Part shown: piece by piece, positions 39,650 through 51,375 of the stretch
Numbering within the stretch: the stretch's first letter is position 1
How the letters are laid out: each line of letters begins with the position of its first letter
Assembly: GCF_018139145.2 (NCBI RefSeq)
Contig: NC_059482.1
Span: forward strand, 12,734,794 to 12,798,793
From: Gymnogyps californianus
Lineage: Eukaryota > Chordata > Aves > Accipitriformes > Cathartidae
Length of the DNA: 64,000 nucleotides
Reading direction: 5' to 3'
The notes under the pieces: model-generated
Databases searched by the model: none
Told to the model about the DNA's origin: nothing
Seen by the model: only the letters and a program-made list of their open reading frames with translations
Position numbers and translations under genes: made by a program

Positions 39650-39875
39650 GTTGCTCTCCAAAACTGGAATGTTCTGCCCAGAACTAAAGGCAGCCACAAA
39701 ACTCTTGCCACTTTCTACTCCAGCAGAAGTTGGAGCTTTTCCTTGCCCTGCTCCCAAACCTGCCACAGCCATGGGGGAGTGCAGGAGCCCACCAACAGCC
39801 CGGGACAGCACTGGGGAGGGATGGAGGGAGCTGGAGGCAGCCCTTGAGGATGTCAAAATAAATAAGGAGAAGTAA
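39650..39875 (+). CDS. Pro/Ala-rich terminal-exon-like block with poly(A) signal
   Basis: The acceptor is ttattttttag at 39649. The open frame runs about 75 codons to TAA 39873-39875, with a second in-frame stop immediately after. AATAAA at 39923-39928 lies under 60 bases downstream. The block is richer in G+C than its flanks. Its translation is Pro/Ala/Thr-rich in the middle (PCPAPKPATA) and acidic/basic at the end (WRELEAALEDVKINKEK). The start phase fits the end of 32887-33027. The minus strand is also open here, which weakens the coding argument. No known protein is recognised. Confidence 0.2.
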
Positions 39876-40379
39876 TAGCATGCACTGGATGAGGCTTTTC
39901 TGGAAAGTTCTCATCGCAGTTGAATAAACAGAGTTATGGGCTATTTAAGTTATATCTCTGTGCCTTTTTCTTTGTGGTTGTTCAGGAAAATTGATCTTTC
40001 TGCACTAGGAAAAAGCTTGCCTGTGCAGGAGAGGGCTTTCTCAGAGGCTCATTTCAAGTGTAAGGAATGAGCTTGCCAGGAGTTAAGGACAATCACAAAT
40101 CTTACCTTGTACTGCCTCAAGTTCAGGGTGCGTTTCTTTGATTTAGGGTAATAATGGGGGAATTTCATGATGCGTATATAAACATGTTTTTAAAACAATC
40201 AACAACAAATTTTTGAGAACAAACATATGACAAATATTATTCACTTGGCTCAATGCCCTAATGAGAGGCCCAGATCAATGCACTGTTGAAACCTTTGTAG
40301 ATTATAATAGGCCCTAGTGAAGTCAAAGAATATATTTCCATACACTTCAGGTGTGCCAGCTTTTAACCTCAGATACTCT

Positions 40380-40475
40380 GAGCCTTAAGCATTCAACTTG
40401 ATCTGAGCAGGCACTCTAAATTTCAGTGCATGCTCAAGATGTAAGTATTTAGCTGGTGTGCAAATCTGGGCTGAA
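40380..40475. repeat. Possible ancient amniote repeat, very worn
   Basis: 'ttaagcattcaacttgatct', 'cagtgcatgctcaagatg' and 'gcaaatctgggct' keep the order of pieces seen in the better copies, but each is short. Weak. Confidence 0.2.
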
Positions 40476-41039
40476 GTAAGCTGCCCTGGCATCCTGCTAC
40501 CAGTGCTGCTATTTTACACTGGTGCTTTATCCGTGGTAAGAGAACTAATATGCGGTACTGTTTACTTTTGTATTGACTGAAAGAAAGGAAATGGTTTGAC
40601 AGTGAAGAGCATTGTCTTTTTATGTATATGTGCTGCCTGGCCTCTTTTTGTCTCCTTTCTGAGTAGGCTACTTTGACTTGCTCTGATTTTATCTGTTATA
40701 AGATGTATATTTCTTGAGAACCATTAAACAATAGTAATTTGAATTTCATGCATGTGAAGTGCGTGGATAGGTAGCCCTGCAGGGCAGCACCTCTGACCCT
40801 CCTCTTCATTCACCGACACATCCAGCTGAAGTGCAGAGCAGGGGGCTGCCGCTCATGCAGGTATCTCTGCAGTGTTTATCTGTATTCAAAGAAGTATCTG
40901 GAAATGTTTAGTTTATTTTATTAAAACATGCCTGTAATACAGCGTTGTATATAAATTAATCTGTTCCTATTAGACTCGCAGAACACTTATGTCCTCCTGT
41001 ACCTATTGACCTTCAGCCATGACACAGGAGTTCACCAGC

Positions 41040-41240
41040 ATGTATTGGCACTGTGATACCCGCTGCAGGCACCAACGCCTACGCTGATGTGGTTGTTTGG
41101 GGCGCTGTGACGGCAGACACCGCTATACTCTGTTGGAGAGGTTGGTCGTGATGTCTTTGTTATCTAGGCTCTCTTCAGCCTTGCGGGGAGGCATCTGTTT
41201 GGCAGAGCCCCTGCAAGGGCTGCGCTCTGCAGCCTCGCAG
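41040..41240. promoter_or_regulatory. GC-richer islet
   Basis: G+C and CpG are higher than in the flanks (gcgctgtgacggcagacacc, ccttgcggggagg). It holds a 75-codon open frame (41097-41324) with no recognised product. Confidence 0.25.
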
Positions 41241-41799
41241 GGTATTCAGACTTTTATAGTATTTCCCCTAGCAGCCTTTCAAAGCATTTGGAAGCTTGAT
41301 GCAATTTCAAAGACTACAGATTGACTTACAGTATGGGATATAGTATTTTCACTTGCGTCTAAAAACGCTGTTGTGTGGCCAAAAATTAAATCGCCAAGAA
41401 ATCACACATGGTTCACAACACAGCTCTTTGATAACATTAAAAGTATATGTAATATTTTGAAATCACTGGCCAATTATTTCTAATAGTTTCATGATAATTT
41501 ATGTAGAGAATCTCTCTGTTGGATGTGTTCCTGCTTTGGTCTAAATGTATTTTTGAACACTCTGTCAAACATCCCCATTTGGCACCTATTTTGTTTCACT
41601 GAATTTCTTTAGTATGTCCAGATCTCTTGCCAATGTATTCGTGGAACATATTTTGACAGCTTTGTCACCAAATTTGTTACTTCTTGTGTTTGGAATGAGT
41701 ATCGAATTGTGGATATTAATGTGTGCGTTTCCGTTTGGTATAGACTCAACTGGATAATACTTTTGTCTTCTCTGATGGTGAATGTAATAAAATGAGTGA

Positions 41800-41814
41800 A
41801 TTTTTTTTTTTTTT
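41800..41814 (+). repeat. T-rich homopolymer
   Basis: About 15 consecutive T in AT-rich DNA. Confidence 0.85.
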
Positions 41815-42028
41815 ACTCATTTCAAATGTTATTAAGATTTAAAAATTACAAATCTGTTATAAATGTATTGTTTGGGGTTTATGTTTGCAGCTAAAAGCAT
41901 ACTGAGCAGAATATCCTTAAACTTTAAAGAGTTGTGATCTTACATTTCTTACTTACCTAAACTTTATAATAGTACATATGTGTATTTGTATTAGTACATA
42001 TGTGAAGGCAGTAGGTCCTGCCTCACTG

Positions 42029-42071
42029 TACACACACACACACACATGCGCGTGTATATATACACATATAA
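42029..42071 (+). repeat. Alternating purine-pyrimidine tract (CA, CG, TA)
   Basis: A (CA)8-like run passes into ATGCGCGTG and then the 14-base palindrome GTGTATATATACAC (42052-42065). The strict alternation over about 40 bases is Z-DNA-prone. Just upstream, AGTACATATGTG occurs twice (41971-41982 and 41993-42004). Confidence 0.85.
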
Positions 42072-42289
42072 TTTTATTTCAATATGCTTGGATTAACTAG
42101 ACTATTGGATTTCAATTCGTTGTGCTCATTTATAAAATAGTCTTCCTATTGAGTTTGTTAGAGCTGAATGTAAATGATGTATTTAAGGCCGATCACAATC
42201 TTTTCCATCATGTTTTTCTTAATATGGTGTTTCTAGATTAAAAGAGATGACAAGATAATGCATGTTGAAATATAAACGTCTGCTTTGTG

Positions 42290-42545
42290 GCTCTGTGACA
42301 GCGGCCAGAACGAGGGCTGCTGAGCTGGCCCACCCTGGGAGCCCTCTCGGAGACATAGCACCGGTTTGTGACGTTTCCAGCCACGTTAAGTCCTTGCTAT
42401 TCCCTTCGAATGAGCGTTACCCACAGCCCTGTGCCGGCTCATTTTCCGTGGCCGGGCACAGCATGGGGTGAGGACTCAGCCCTTACAGCCCTGGTTTCTG
42501 TGGGCAGCCGGCGCTGCCTTTGGCCCTCGTTTTTGCTTGTACCGA
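42290..42545. promoter_or_regulatory. CpG-rich islet
   Basis: Repeated CpG in about 250 bases, with CCGG and TGACG sites. Overlapping open frames on the + strand reflect composition. It may be a small CpG promoter or enhancer. Confidence 0.3.
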
Positions 42546-43626
42546 GATGGTGATTGCCTACTGCCCAGCTGTTGGTGGCCTTTACGCTCTCTGGGTGTGG
42601 GTAGACCTAGATATCACTGTGAATCTCAATGAATGAACTGGATATGCATGCTATTTTTCAAATATTGTCCAGAGAAATAGGCTGGAAAGATTTAATGAAT
42701 TAGTTACCTTTGACAGTGGAGGCTAAATGCGACGTGGAGGACATATATTTTAGAATTCAGTTTAAATAAGGCTTAGTGGTTGCCATAGCTCCTGATTATT
42801 TTTGCTCTGTTGTGGATAGCATAGTAGTTGGAAATACTTTTGGTCACCCTTAAAGATAATCTCGGATGTGCAGCACTGTGCGGTTCTTGGTGACAGCGCT
42901 TTCTCTGAAATGGCAGATTCTCCTAGGAGCACTAGAAAACCTGTGCCTGCTTCTAAGGGCTCCTTTTTGGGCCACTTTCTAGCGTTCTTTAAAAGACACT
43001 ATTCAGTCAGCATGCAGCTCTTTGATTTTTTATTGCTGGCAGATAGGTTGTTTACTGTGCTGAATAGTACGTATCAAATAGGAGATGAATCCTGAAACAG
43101 CTGGTTTTGTTGCTGATAGTAAGTCCTTTTATTGTTGAAATGTAAGGATTGGTTTTAAAATGTTGGCAGTCTTTCTGAGCTGCTATATATTGCCTTTTAC
43201 AAAGATTTGATCAAAATTCTTAAGTAACAACAAAAAAATGTTAATTAATCTAATTATGTTGTATAAAAATGCAATTGTGAATCTAGAATATCTGTAGAAT
43301 AAAAACCAGATTATTTTTCAAAGGGGACTGTCATGTTACACCTTTAAGATCTGTACCTTAATTTCAGTTACCTGTGCAAACCTATGTATTTCTTTTTTTA
43401 ATTTTAGATGGCAACCGCACCATCAGTTCTATAAATTGAACTTAGATTTGAATGAGAAATAAATTTTTTGAAAATAAGATTTTATTTAATGTCTTGCAAA
43501 GAACACAATATATAATACGAATGGAAAACATTCCCAATACAGTTTAGTTTTTAATTCCAATTCTGTGGTCCTATGCAATAATATCTGAGTTTTTGAGCAA
43601 TTTCTTCCAGCTTATCCGGACAAGTT

Positions 43627-43667
43627 GAGACACAGACTACAATCAGGGCAGAGACACAATCAGGGCA
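43627..43667 (+). repeat. Tandem duplication of 24 and 17 bp
   Basis: A unit starting GAGACACA and ending CAATCAGGGCA is repeated directly. The second copy lacks seven internal bases. Confidence 0.9.
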
Positions 43668-44968
43668 TCAGAAGCTCTTCCTCAAAAAGAAATTGTATTA
43701 ACTTAAGATGACAAAAGTAGGATGGCTATTCTATGTCAGTACTAGATATAGCATATATACTGCATTTTCAGGTAAATTATTTCTCAAGTCTGAAGCCCAG
43801 CTTAAGTGAGGGCAGCAATCTTGTGCCAGCTGCCAGCATTCTCCAGAGAAATAGGAGCAATAGGCCATAGAAATGGTCTGGTCATAACATACTTTTCTTG
43901 CCATTAGAGAAGAGAGTAACATAATAGCTGCTCTGCTAGTTTCATAATACCAAAGAATTTCCTACAAAGTAGTGGAGGCCAGGACAAGATGTGGAATAAG
44001 TTAAAATTATAAAGAACAGACTGACCTGCCATTGATTCAATTTTCTTTTTGGTTGGAAATTTTGCATTATAGAATATATATTTCGGTTGTCAAATTTGCT
44101 ACTGACTTTCTTTGTTCCATTGAAATTCTGAATTTTTGCTACTTGCTTGAACTTTTTCACACAGTGATAACACAATATAAATCAAACACCCTAATCCAGA
44201 CAAACTAAATCATCAGCTGTTCTGCATAATTTTGTTTGAATGTTAGTAGAAGACTAACTCTTCCAGACAACTTCTAACAGATTGCTAAATATGCAGATAA
44301 TTTGCTTATTAGAGGTGATATTTATCAAAAAACTCAGAAGAATGTATGCACTGAAATATATTTATCGTCACGTAAAAAAAAATGAAGTGACCTGTTGGAG
44401 ACAGACCTTAGCTCCTGAGAAGAAATTAAATGCTTAGGAAGCATTAGGAAGGTTCCATGAAACACATGAAATTATTGTGTATATATAAGAAGTAATAATG
44501 TCATCTGTTTTTTTCTGTTTCCTGTTGATTGACTTTTATAGCTTGCAAACATTATGCTGGATTGTAAATTGCAATAAATTTAATCAAGAATTATTTTATT
44601 CAGCCTGCTAATGAGGAATAATAGCGTATGTATCAATTAGACATGTCAATTTGTATGAAGAAATAGATTTACAAAGGGATAGTAGGTAAAAAAAATATCA
44701 TTGGTATCAATTCACTTCATCATTTTTAATTTGCTGTGAATATTGAGTGCTTCCAACATAAAATCATTCCTCAATTAAAACAAAACAGCTGTACTCCTAT
44801 CAGCTTTTCCTTGCTTGTTGTTACTTACAGATTAGCAGTTGTCATTGGCTTCAGTCTCATGTCATTTCATTAATTTGCAACCATAAATGGGTAAAAACAT
44901 AAAATAATAATAAAAATCTTTGGCTTGTCAATGTACTAAGTAATGTATATAAATTATTTTTTTTTCAG

Positions 44969-45118
44969 ATTGCACTGCAAGGGCAGAAATACTGTAGCAG
45001 CAACATTTGGGGGTATCAGAACTGTGACAAAATCCTGTCCACTTGTGTTCTCCAGTGTCAGCAAAGCAATAGTAGTTGTGAGCACTTTATTCATTTTGGC
45101 ACTCTCTTATTACTCTAG
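44969..45118 (+). CDS. Cysteine-rich exon-like block, 49 codons to a stop
   Basis: A nine-T pyrimidine tract and CAG precede the block. In phase 0 it reads 49 codons to TAG 45116-45118, with five Cys at residues 9, 19, 26, 30 and 37 (spacing C-x9-C-x6-C-x3-C-x6-C). A second frame is open to 45158 and passes a usable GTAAGC donor at 45150, encoding a hydrophobic segment. The odd number of Cys and the lack of a matching family argue for caution. It could also be a non-coding exon. Confidence 0.15.
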   Translation: MALQGQKYCSSNIWGYQNCDKILSTCVLQCQQSNSSCEHFIHFGTLLLL

Positions 45119-45686
45119 GTTCCCTTTCTTTTTCCGTAGGCGATTTCCAGTAAGCTAGATCCCACAAATGTGTTACGGTGTAAATGAGAAGGATGAATTC
45201 TGAACTGGATTGGTTCATAGCTTGCTTTCACTGTAGGATCTAACGAGTCCCTCTCCTTCCTTTATTAGCAAGTCTGTGCCCTTATTTAGTTTTCCATGAT
45301 ATCACTGAGCATGTTTGTGGTTTTGAGTGACATATGTAGCTCTGTAGTTGTCCTTATTTCTCTTCAAATAGATCAAAAGACTGACAATAAGAGCACATTT
45401 ATAGAGAGAAGCACGGGAGTTGCAAAAGCTATTTCTGCAAGCCCAGATGTGAAAACTTGGTGTATAATTTCTTCTGTTAACTTTTATTTTTCTAGTAGTA
45501 AGTTCTTAATGGCCTTAAAAGATTTTAAGCTTATCTACCTTACCTTATCATCTACCTATTATTTTAATGGAAAGATTAAAAATATATATCTTTTTAAAGG
45601 TGTGGTATATAAGATGTAAAAAGTATGCAGGAAGAATCAATAATTACATATTTTATATTTTAATAGAAAATAATATTCTCTCTCAG

Positions 45687-45711
45687 ATGACTGTGATTTC
45701 AAGAAATGAAG
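45687..45711 (+). CDS. 25-nt microexon-like block
   Basis: The sequence ATGACTGTG... is bounded by an acceptor with a clean pyrimidine tract (attctctctcag) and a strong GTAAGC donor. It reads MTVISRNE plus one base, phase 0 to 1. It lies 0.6 kb after the block at 44969. There is no partner exon of matching phase, so function is unknown. Confidence 0.13.
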
Positions 45712-46134
45712 GTAAGCTGTACTTCTGATTATTTTTTTCTGCAGCTGGTGTTGCAGGTTTCCATACCTTTAGATCCTACTCGCTAAATGTATTTTACTAT
45801 GGTGTGTTTTTATTATTTTTTTGTTACCAGTGAGAGCTTTTTGATAGAACCCCTAAAAGAGAATTCATGTCTGTGGGGAGAATGAACACATGGGATCTGA
45901 ATCCTAGTTAACAGTGAATTCTCTGTTACAAGAAGTAAAAGCTTATGAATATTTTCCTCAGCTCTGAAAGTGAAAGCTGACACTAGCTTGTATCAGAGAA
46001 TTTTAACTAATGTTTATTACAATGCTCGTCTGTTAATTTACTTGTCCATAACTGGAATCAGTATGCTAAATACGTGTGAAGTTTTTGGAGCTTATGGTAA
46101 AATTTCAACTAGCCAAAGACTTATCTGCATTTCA

Positions 46135-46178
46135 CTATTATTGAAATAATAATAGTAATAATAATAAATAATAGTAAA
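46135..46178 (+). repeat. AAT/TAA trinucleotide-like tract
   Basis: An imperfect aataataat/agtaataa run. On the - strand it codes only an artefactual poly-Tyr. Confidence 0.8.
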
Positions 46179-48425
46179 TACATTAACTATGTTTCTTTTT
46201 ATGAAATCACTGAATTTAAGTAGAAGATCTTTGCATAAGCTGAACACATCTTCAATTTTTGATAAATCTAGGGTGTTGTCATTTAACACTGAAGATTTGT
46301 TAGAAAAAAGGCTATGTGAATTTAGTGCCGTACTTTTTAATAGGTATCTACGTATTTCAAGACTGAATAAGAGATGTTGTTGAAAATCATAGACATGCCT
46401 ATCATATAGATATGCTATTTGTAATCTATAACGGCATCTACACTGGGACTTGAGCTGATTAATTTATCACAGGTAATATATCTGTGCAATCTATTGTGCC
46501 ACATTTAATGCCAAACTTCTTGGGTGATGTTTGGAGAAAGAATTTTCCCAGCTGTACAACAAACATAAGAAAGCTTTCAAAATTCTGGGAGAAAATGACA
46601 AACAGGAAGTTCATGTTGCAGGATTGATTGCTGAATTTCTTAAATTGTAAATAAGTATGAGTTGGGATACTGTTATTTACAAATAAACTTTGTTTTTTCA
46701 GTTAGTATCAACAGTCACTGTCAATCATTTTTGTATTTCCTGTTCATATGCTCGAATCTTCTTTAACGTTTTAAGTTGTCTGTGTTCTCTGTCTTGTTAG
46801 TGTTGGAATTATGTTAAGAAATATGGTTACCAGTTTAATAAATATGATCATTGTTTTTTATAGATATATGGGAAATTTGACATTTTTAATGGGTGAACTT
46901 ATTGCTATTTAACATTTAAGAACAACAAGCATCTAAAGACTCTTTCAGCGTACTGAGAGAAGCACAAGTTAAAGGACGGCACTGATGAAATGAGACCAAG
47001 GAGGAGGCTGCAGCATCATTCACATGTTTATCTCACTACTGAGCTCTTGCCTTAGAGCCCCAGTCAGTACACTCTCCAGGGATGCTCCTGGAGATCCAGC
47101 TCCTGCAGTTCCGTGACTCTTCTCCATTCCCTGTCTGCAAAGCTTCATTTCTACTAGTATCCATCCTGATAGCCTCTGGTGCAGACTGGCAGCTGCCTGT
47201 GCTGCCAGACTGCTGGCCGGGCACCTTGGCACAAGACATAATGCAGAACCTTATTTTTGTTTCTCAGTGGAGAACCACCACCTACCATAAACTCGCATAT
47301 TATTCTCGCTACAGAGTTGATGCACCTGTTACCTGACTGTTGTAGCAGCTAAACTTTAAACTTACAATATTATAACGCTACCAATATGCAGGCTGGGTTA
47401 ATGGGATAAGGAACACATTTTGAATCAAATCATCAAAAAGAGAGGAAAAAAATATTTTATTTTTTTTTTTTAGGCCCTTGAAACAAACTCATCATCCTTT
47501 TTTGTGCAGTAGGCAGTAATCTTCAAATCAAAAGCAGATCTTTTAAAACCAAGGTTGAAGTTAATTTTATCAACCATGTGTCTTAGAAAGTACCTACCCT
47601 GTTTGAACATTATTTCTCTATGTGAAGCTATTGCTAAGTTTACAAGCTTAGCAAGACCTAAAGTGACTTGCTTTATACAGCCATTCAGTATTGCCCTATA
47701 TACCAATAATCCTTTAGTATAATAAAATATATCTCTTTGCTTCTTTACTAGAAGTTATAGAGAAGTCTTCTGATCATCCAGCTATGAAAAGCACCATGAC
47801 TGGTTCTGCCCAGAAGCTGCATGAATACATGTGGAGCAGAAAAGTTGCTCTTTATAGCCAGCTGTAAAATTCTTTCAAACCCCGTGAATGTTCAGCCTGA
47901 GAAGGCTTTTCTCACTGAGATATAGATTAGCTTCAGCATACCAGCCTTCAGCAGTATGTATGAGTCAAGATTTCACTCCAAGCCTACACTTTACTGGTGA
48001 AACTCAAAGTCAGCCAGCCCATTTCAAGAAGAAAAACAGTGTTTGGTTCCACTAAGCTACCACAGAACATGCTCCAGATTTGACAAACGTTGTAATTAGT
48101 TGCTTTTGTGTGTTTAGTACACAGTGCAAATGCTGTGAAATGTTTTTCACATGATGCGACATTGCCAGCAGATAATCATTGGAGCATTAAACCAAAGGAA
48201 TTTGTGTATATCCTACAAGCTGCAGGAGGATAAGAAAATGTAAACAAAAACTAACAGCTGAATTTTTCAGATGATACCATTCCTTTTCTTTTGTTAAACT
48301 GATTCATTTTTAAATGTTACTTTTTGTCAGTTTCTCTAGAAGCTGATTTGAAAACCCTAAACCGATGTGAAAATGCTTTTGTTTCTGTCCTAGTTTTGAC
48401 CGTGTGAATTTTTTTAGAACATTTT

Positions 48426-48464
48426 CAGTTTAATTATGCACCACTAAAAATTGCAATTAAACTG
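48426..48464. repeat. 10-bp inverted repeat
   Basis: CAGTTTAATT is matched by AATTAAACTG after about 19 bases. A further partial match, gcaattgaaactg, lies just downstream. Confidence 0.75.
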
Positions 48465-48953
48465 AATTTGCAATTGAAACTGTTCATTTTAGTTAACTGT
48501 CAAATTTACTAAGGCATTGTGAAATAGGGGCCTTTATTATTATGAGGTGTTTTGGAAAAAAATGACTTTTTAAACAGGAGAAAAATGTCATATCTCTCAG
48601 TCCTATCACAATGAGCCAACAATTTAAAGACATACCCGATCAATGAAGCTAGTAACTCTCTAAACACAATGGAATTTGTTCCAGGTGGTGTCTTAAATTA
48701 TTGGTATACTGCAAGTATGGATAGTATTGAATAAAGTCTTTATTTGCATATTTAATCTGTTTTGTGAAATGTGTTTTTCAAATGTAGGTGGAAGGCTAAT
48801 GTTGCTTTAAAATAATCTTGTGATAACCTACTTGTCTAAGGGATATCTGACATGCCATGTTTTGCAGGATGCTATGATGCAATTTGATGGATATTGTGTA
48901 TTATATGAGACTGTACGCATCTTAATATCTCTGTTCCTCTGTTTTAGCATGTG

Positions 48954-49000
48954 ATGTACAGCTCTGTGTACATAGAGCGTCTCAGACTAGTGTCTGAGAC
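48954..49000. repeat. Two adjacent perfect hairpins
   Basis: ATGTACA/TGTACAT (48954-48960 and 48967-48973, 6-base loop) is followed after five bases by GTCTCAGAC/GTCTGAGAC (48979-48987 and 48992-49000, 4-base loop TAGT). Confidence 0.9.
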
Positions 49001-49481
49001 TACCCTTTTCCTCTAAGCCCTAGGCATTTTTATCACTGTGCCAATAAAAGGAAAGGGATTTATGGGGTACTGCTTTTTAATTCATTCAATTCTCTGTTCA
49101 TTGTGAGGTTAATGTTGTTGATCTATTTTTCTCTTGAAACAAATAAAAACAATATGTGCTGACACTGACTTTGACTTTTGACATGGGAGATAGAGGTCAA
49201 CATTTAATTCTATATTTATAGACTACATGAACAATATTATCTGTATTAAAAACTGTTCACTCAGTCCTTGTCATTTTACAACTTAGTTCAGTAGCTTATA
49301 TCACATTGAATGTTTTCTCCAACTCTGATCAAGGTGCCATCATTCACAGTGCTACACTTAAGGGGTTGTCAGCCTTTCCATTAAAACCACCTTTTTTCAG
49401 GCGTTCATAACTTGACTAACTAAAAAAATTACACCAAGACTGACCTGGGGCTTTATTTTAAACAAAATATCCATTAAAAAA

Positions 49482-49512
49482 TACCCCAAACCCACAACCC
49501 AAAAAACCAAAT
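49482..49512 (+). repeat. A/C low-complexity run
   Basis: Runs of ACCCC, AAACCC, ACAACCC and AAAAAACC. This A/C type of low complexity is common in bird genomes. A similar shorter run lies at 33840-33870. Confidence 0.7.
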
Positions 49513-49870
49513 AAAGCCAGGACCTGACTGGTTTGGCGCACGTTCAATGGCCATTTTTATTTAAGAAATTAATGTGATTTATCAAGCAGGTATAACCCTG
49601 CCTAAATATTCATCCATTTCTTTCTGTCTGAAATATTCTTGGCTGTTTATATTTATAAGAGGTGCTTGTCTGTCCACTAATAGATGCCTCATGCCCAGGC
49701 TACTCAGAAATTGTATACTGGTAACACAGTTAGTGAAGTGATTATTGTAATGAATGCGTATGGTACGGCTGTACCTGTATATGCCCCCTCACAGATGAAC
49801 TTACACTTCTGTAGACCATTTTCCTTCTCAAATGGAAATAAGCTCTTACAAGAAATTTTTTTACTTTCAG

Positions 49871-49982
49871 GAAAGGAGAAGGAAGGACTATACCATTTTA
49901 TCTATAGTGTATACAGAGCTACTACAGCTGTGCACGAGCATTCCTTATGATATGGAACAGGACCTTCGGATCCCTGGGGCAG
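49871..49982 (+). CDS. Exon-like block, 112 nt
   Basis: The acceptor is tttttttactttcag and the donor is GGGGCAG|GTAAAGC. Only one frame is open (starts ERRRKDYTIL, ends DLRIPGA). It starts in phase 0 and ends in phase 1. The length and both splice contexts are ordinary for a vertebrate internal exon. No compatible neighbour or protein family is recognised. Confidence 0.17.
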
Positions 49983-51029
49983 GTAAAGCTAAAATGATTT
50001 CACTGGGACAAATCTTTAGACTATTTATGCTGTTCTGACTTTCCTGAGTATAATGACCTTTGCTAATTTTTGAGCTAAGGCCTGGCATAAGGAAACATAC
50101 TTTGTTTTATTCTTGTTTGCAAGATAAAGGCCCTTGGTGTACCTTGTATTCAACAAAGAAACTGAATTATCAATGCAATTATTATTAACCTGTATTTGTT
50201 TTCAGAGATTATCCAGTCTTCCTTTACTCAATGGCAAGAAATTTGAGATTAAAGTTGTCTTCCAAAGCAAACAGGCAGTAATATTTTCCACAGGTTGCTT
50301 AGATGCTTTATCCACCTAAATTCGTATTTCCTTGGTAGTAATAAAAGTGAAAAAATGGAATAACCCATACAGTTTAATCTGTGTATTTTTAAAATATCTT
50401 AGCGTATACCATATTTATGTTAAAAAAAAAAAAAAAGCTATTGTAATCTGTAAGTTTTTCAAATATGTGAGGTTTTATACTAATATGCATATACAGTGGT
50501 CCATACTAACTGCCAGGGTTTTTTTTTTAAGTAAGGTTCATAGAAATTAATATGCATTTTTAAAAAGTGTCAAGTAATTCATATATTGTGTTTGGAAAGC
50601 AGAGAATCTACTACTTTTTATATGTGTCTATCTTAATAGGGGCTGTGAAACTGAAACACTGATGGATCATGTTACATACCGTGCATCTCTGAAAAGTTTT
50701 TCGTTAAAATGAAATCGTAAAGACTCTTAGTGCTTGCTTCTCAGCAGATGGCAAGAGGTTATTTGCCTTATGGAATTCTTTCTGTTTATATACAGAGAAA
50801 TGGAGAGGACAACTCTGAAGGTTCCGGCTAGAACTTGTAGGACTATTTAAAATAGATATCGTTACTATTAGCATTAAAAGTATACAGGAGGTTCAGTTAT
50901 ACACTCTTTTTCTAACCAGCTCTATCTTTGCACTGAAACTGTTCCAAATATTGGACTTTCTTGGAAAAAATAGAAATATAGCTTCCTGATGTGGAACACT
51001 GTGTGATGAAGAGTTTAATGTAGGGGCTT

Positions 51030-51375
51030 TTTTTAATAGTCAAATCTTTTATTTTCCATTCTGTTTCTTTCCTTCCTTCTCTCTGTCTGATTCTCTGTTA
51101 AACAGTTTCTGCTCTATTTCTGGCACTTTTGAACTTTATTTCTCTTTCCTTGTCCTTTTTCCTTCCATCTGTTTGCTGGTTTCATTGTCTCTTAGCTGCC
51201 ATTCCCCATTATTATATCCTTCAATCTGCAAATCCTCTCCCATATGTGCTCTTGTCCTTCCCTAGGCCTCCTGCCTTTTGATTTTTTCCAGATCTCATTT
51301 CCTTTTCACCTGATCTGGCTTTATTCAACCCTGCTCTTGTCTATCTTTCAGCCTGTCTCAGGCCTCCCTTTTTCC
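51030..51375 (+). repeat. Pyrimidine-biased tract
   Basis: About 340 bases strongly enriched in C and T (tttccttccttctctctg and similar), with several acceptor-like tttccag/ctttcag ends. No open frame of interest. Confidence 0.7.

Larger units (their letters stand above)
45150..49865. other. No confident gene
   Basis: AT-rich. Contains the microexon-like block, the AAT tract and the hairpins near 48.4 and 48.95 kb. 47040-47230 is richer in G+C and open on both strands without a recognised product. Confidence 0.5.
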
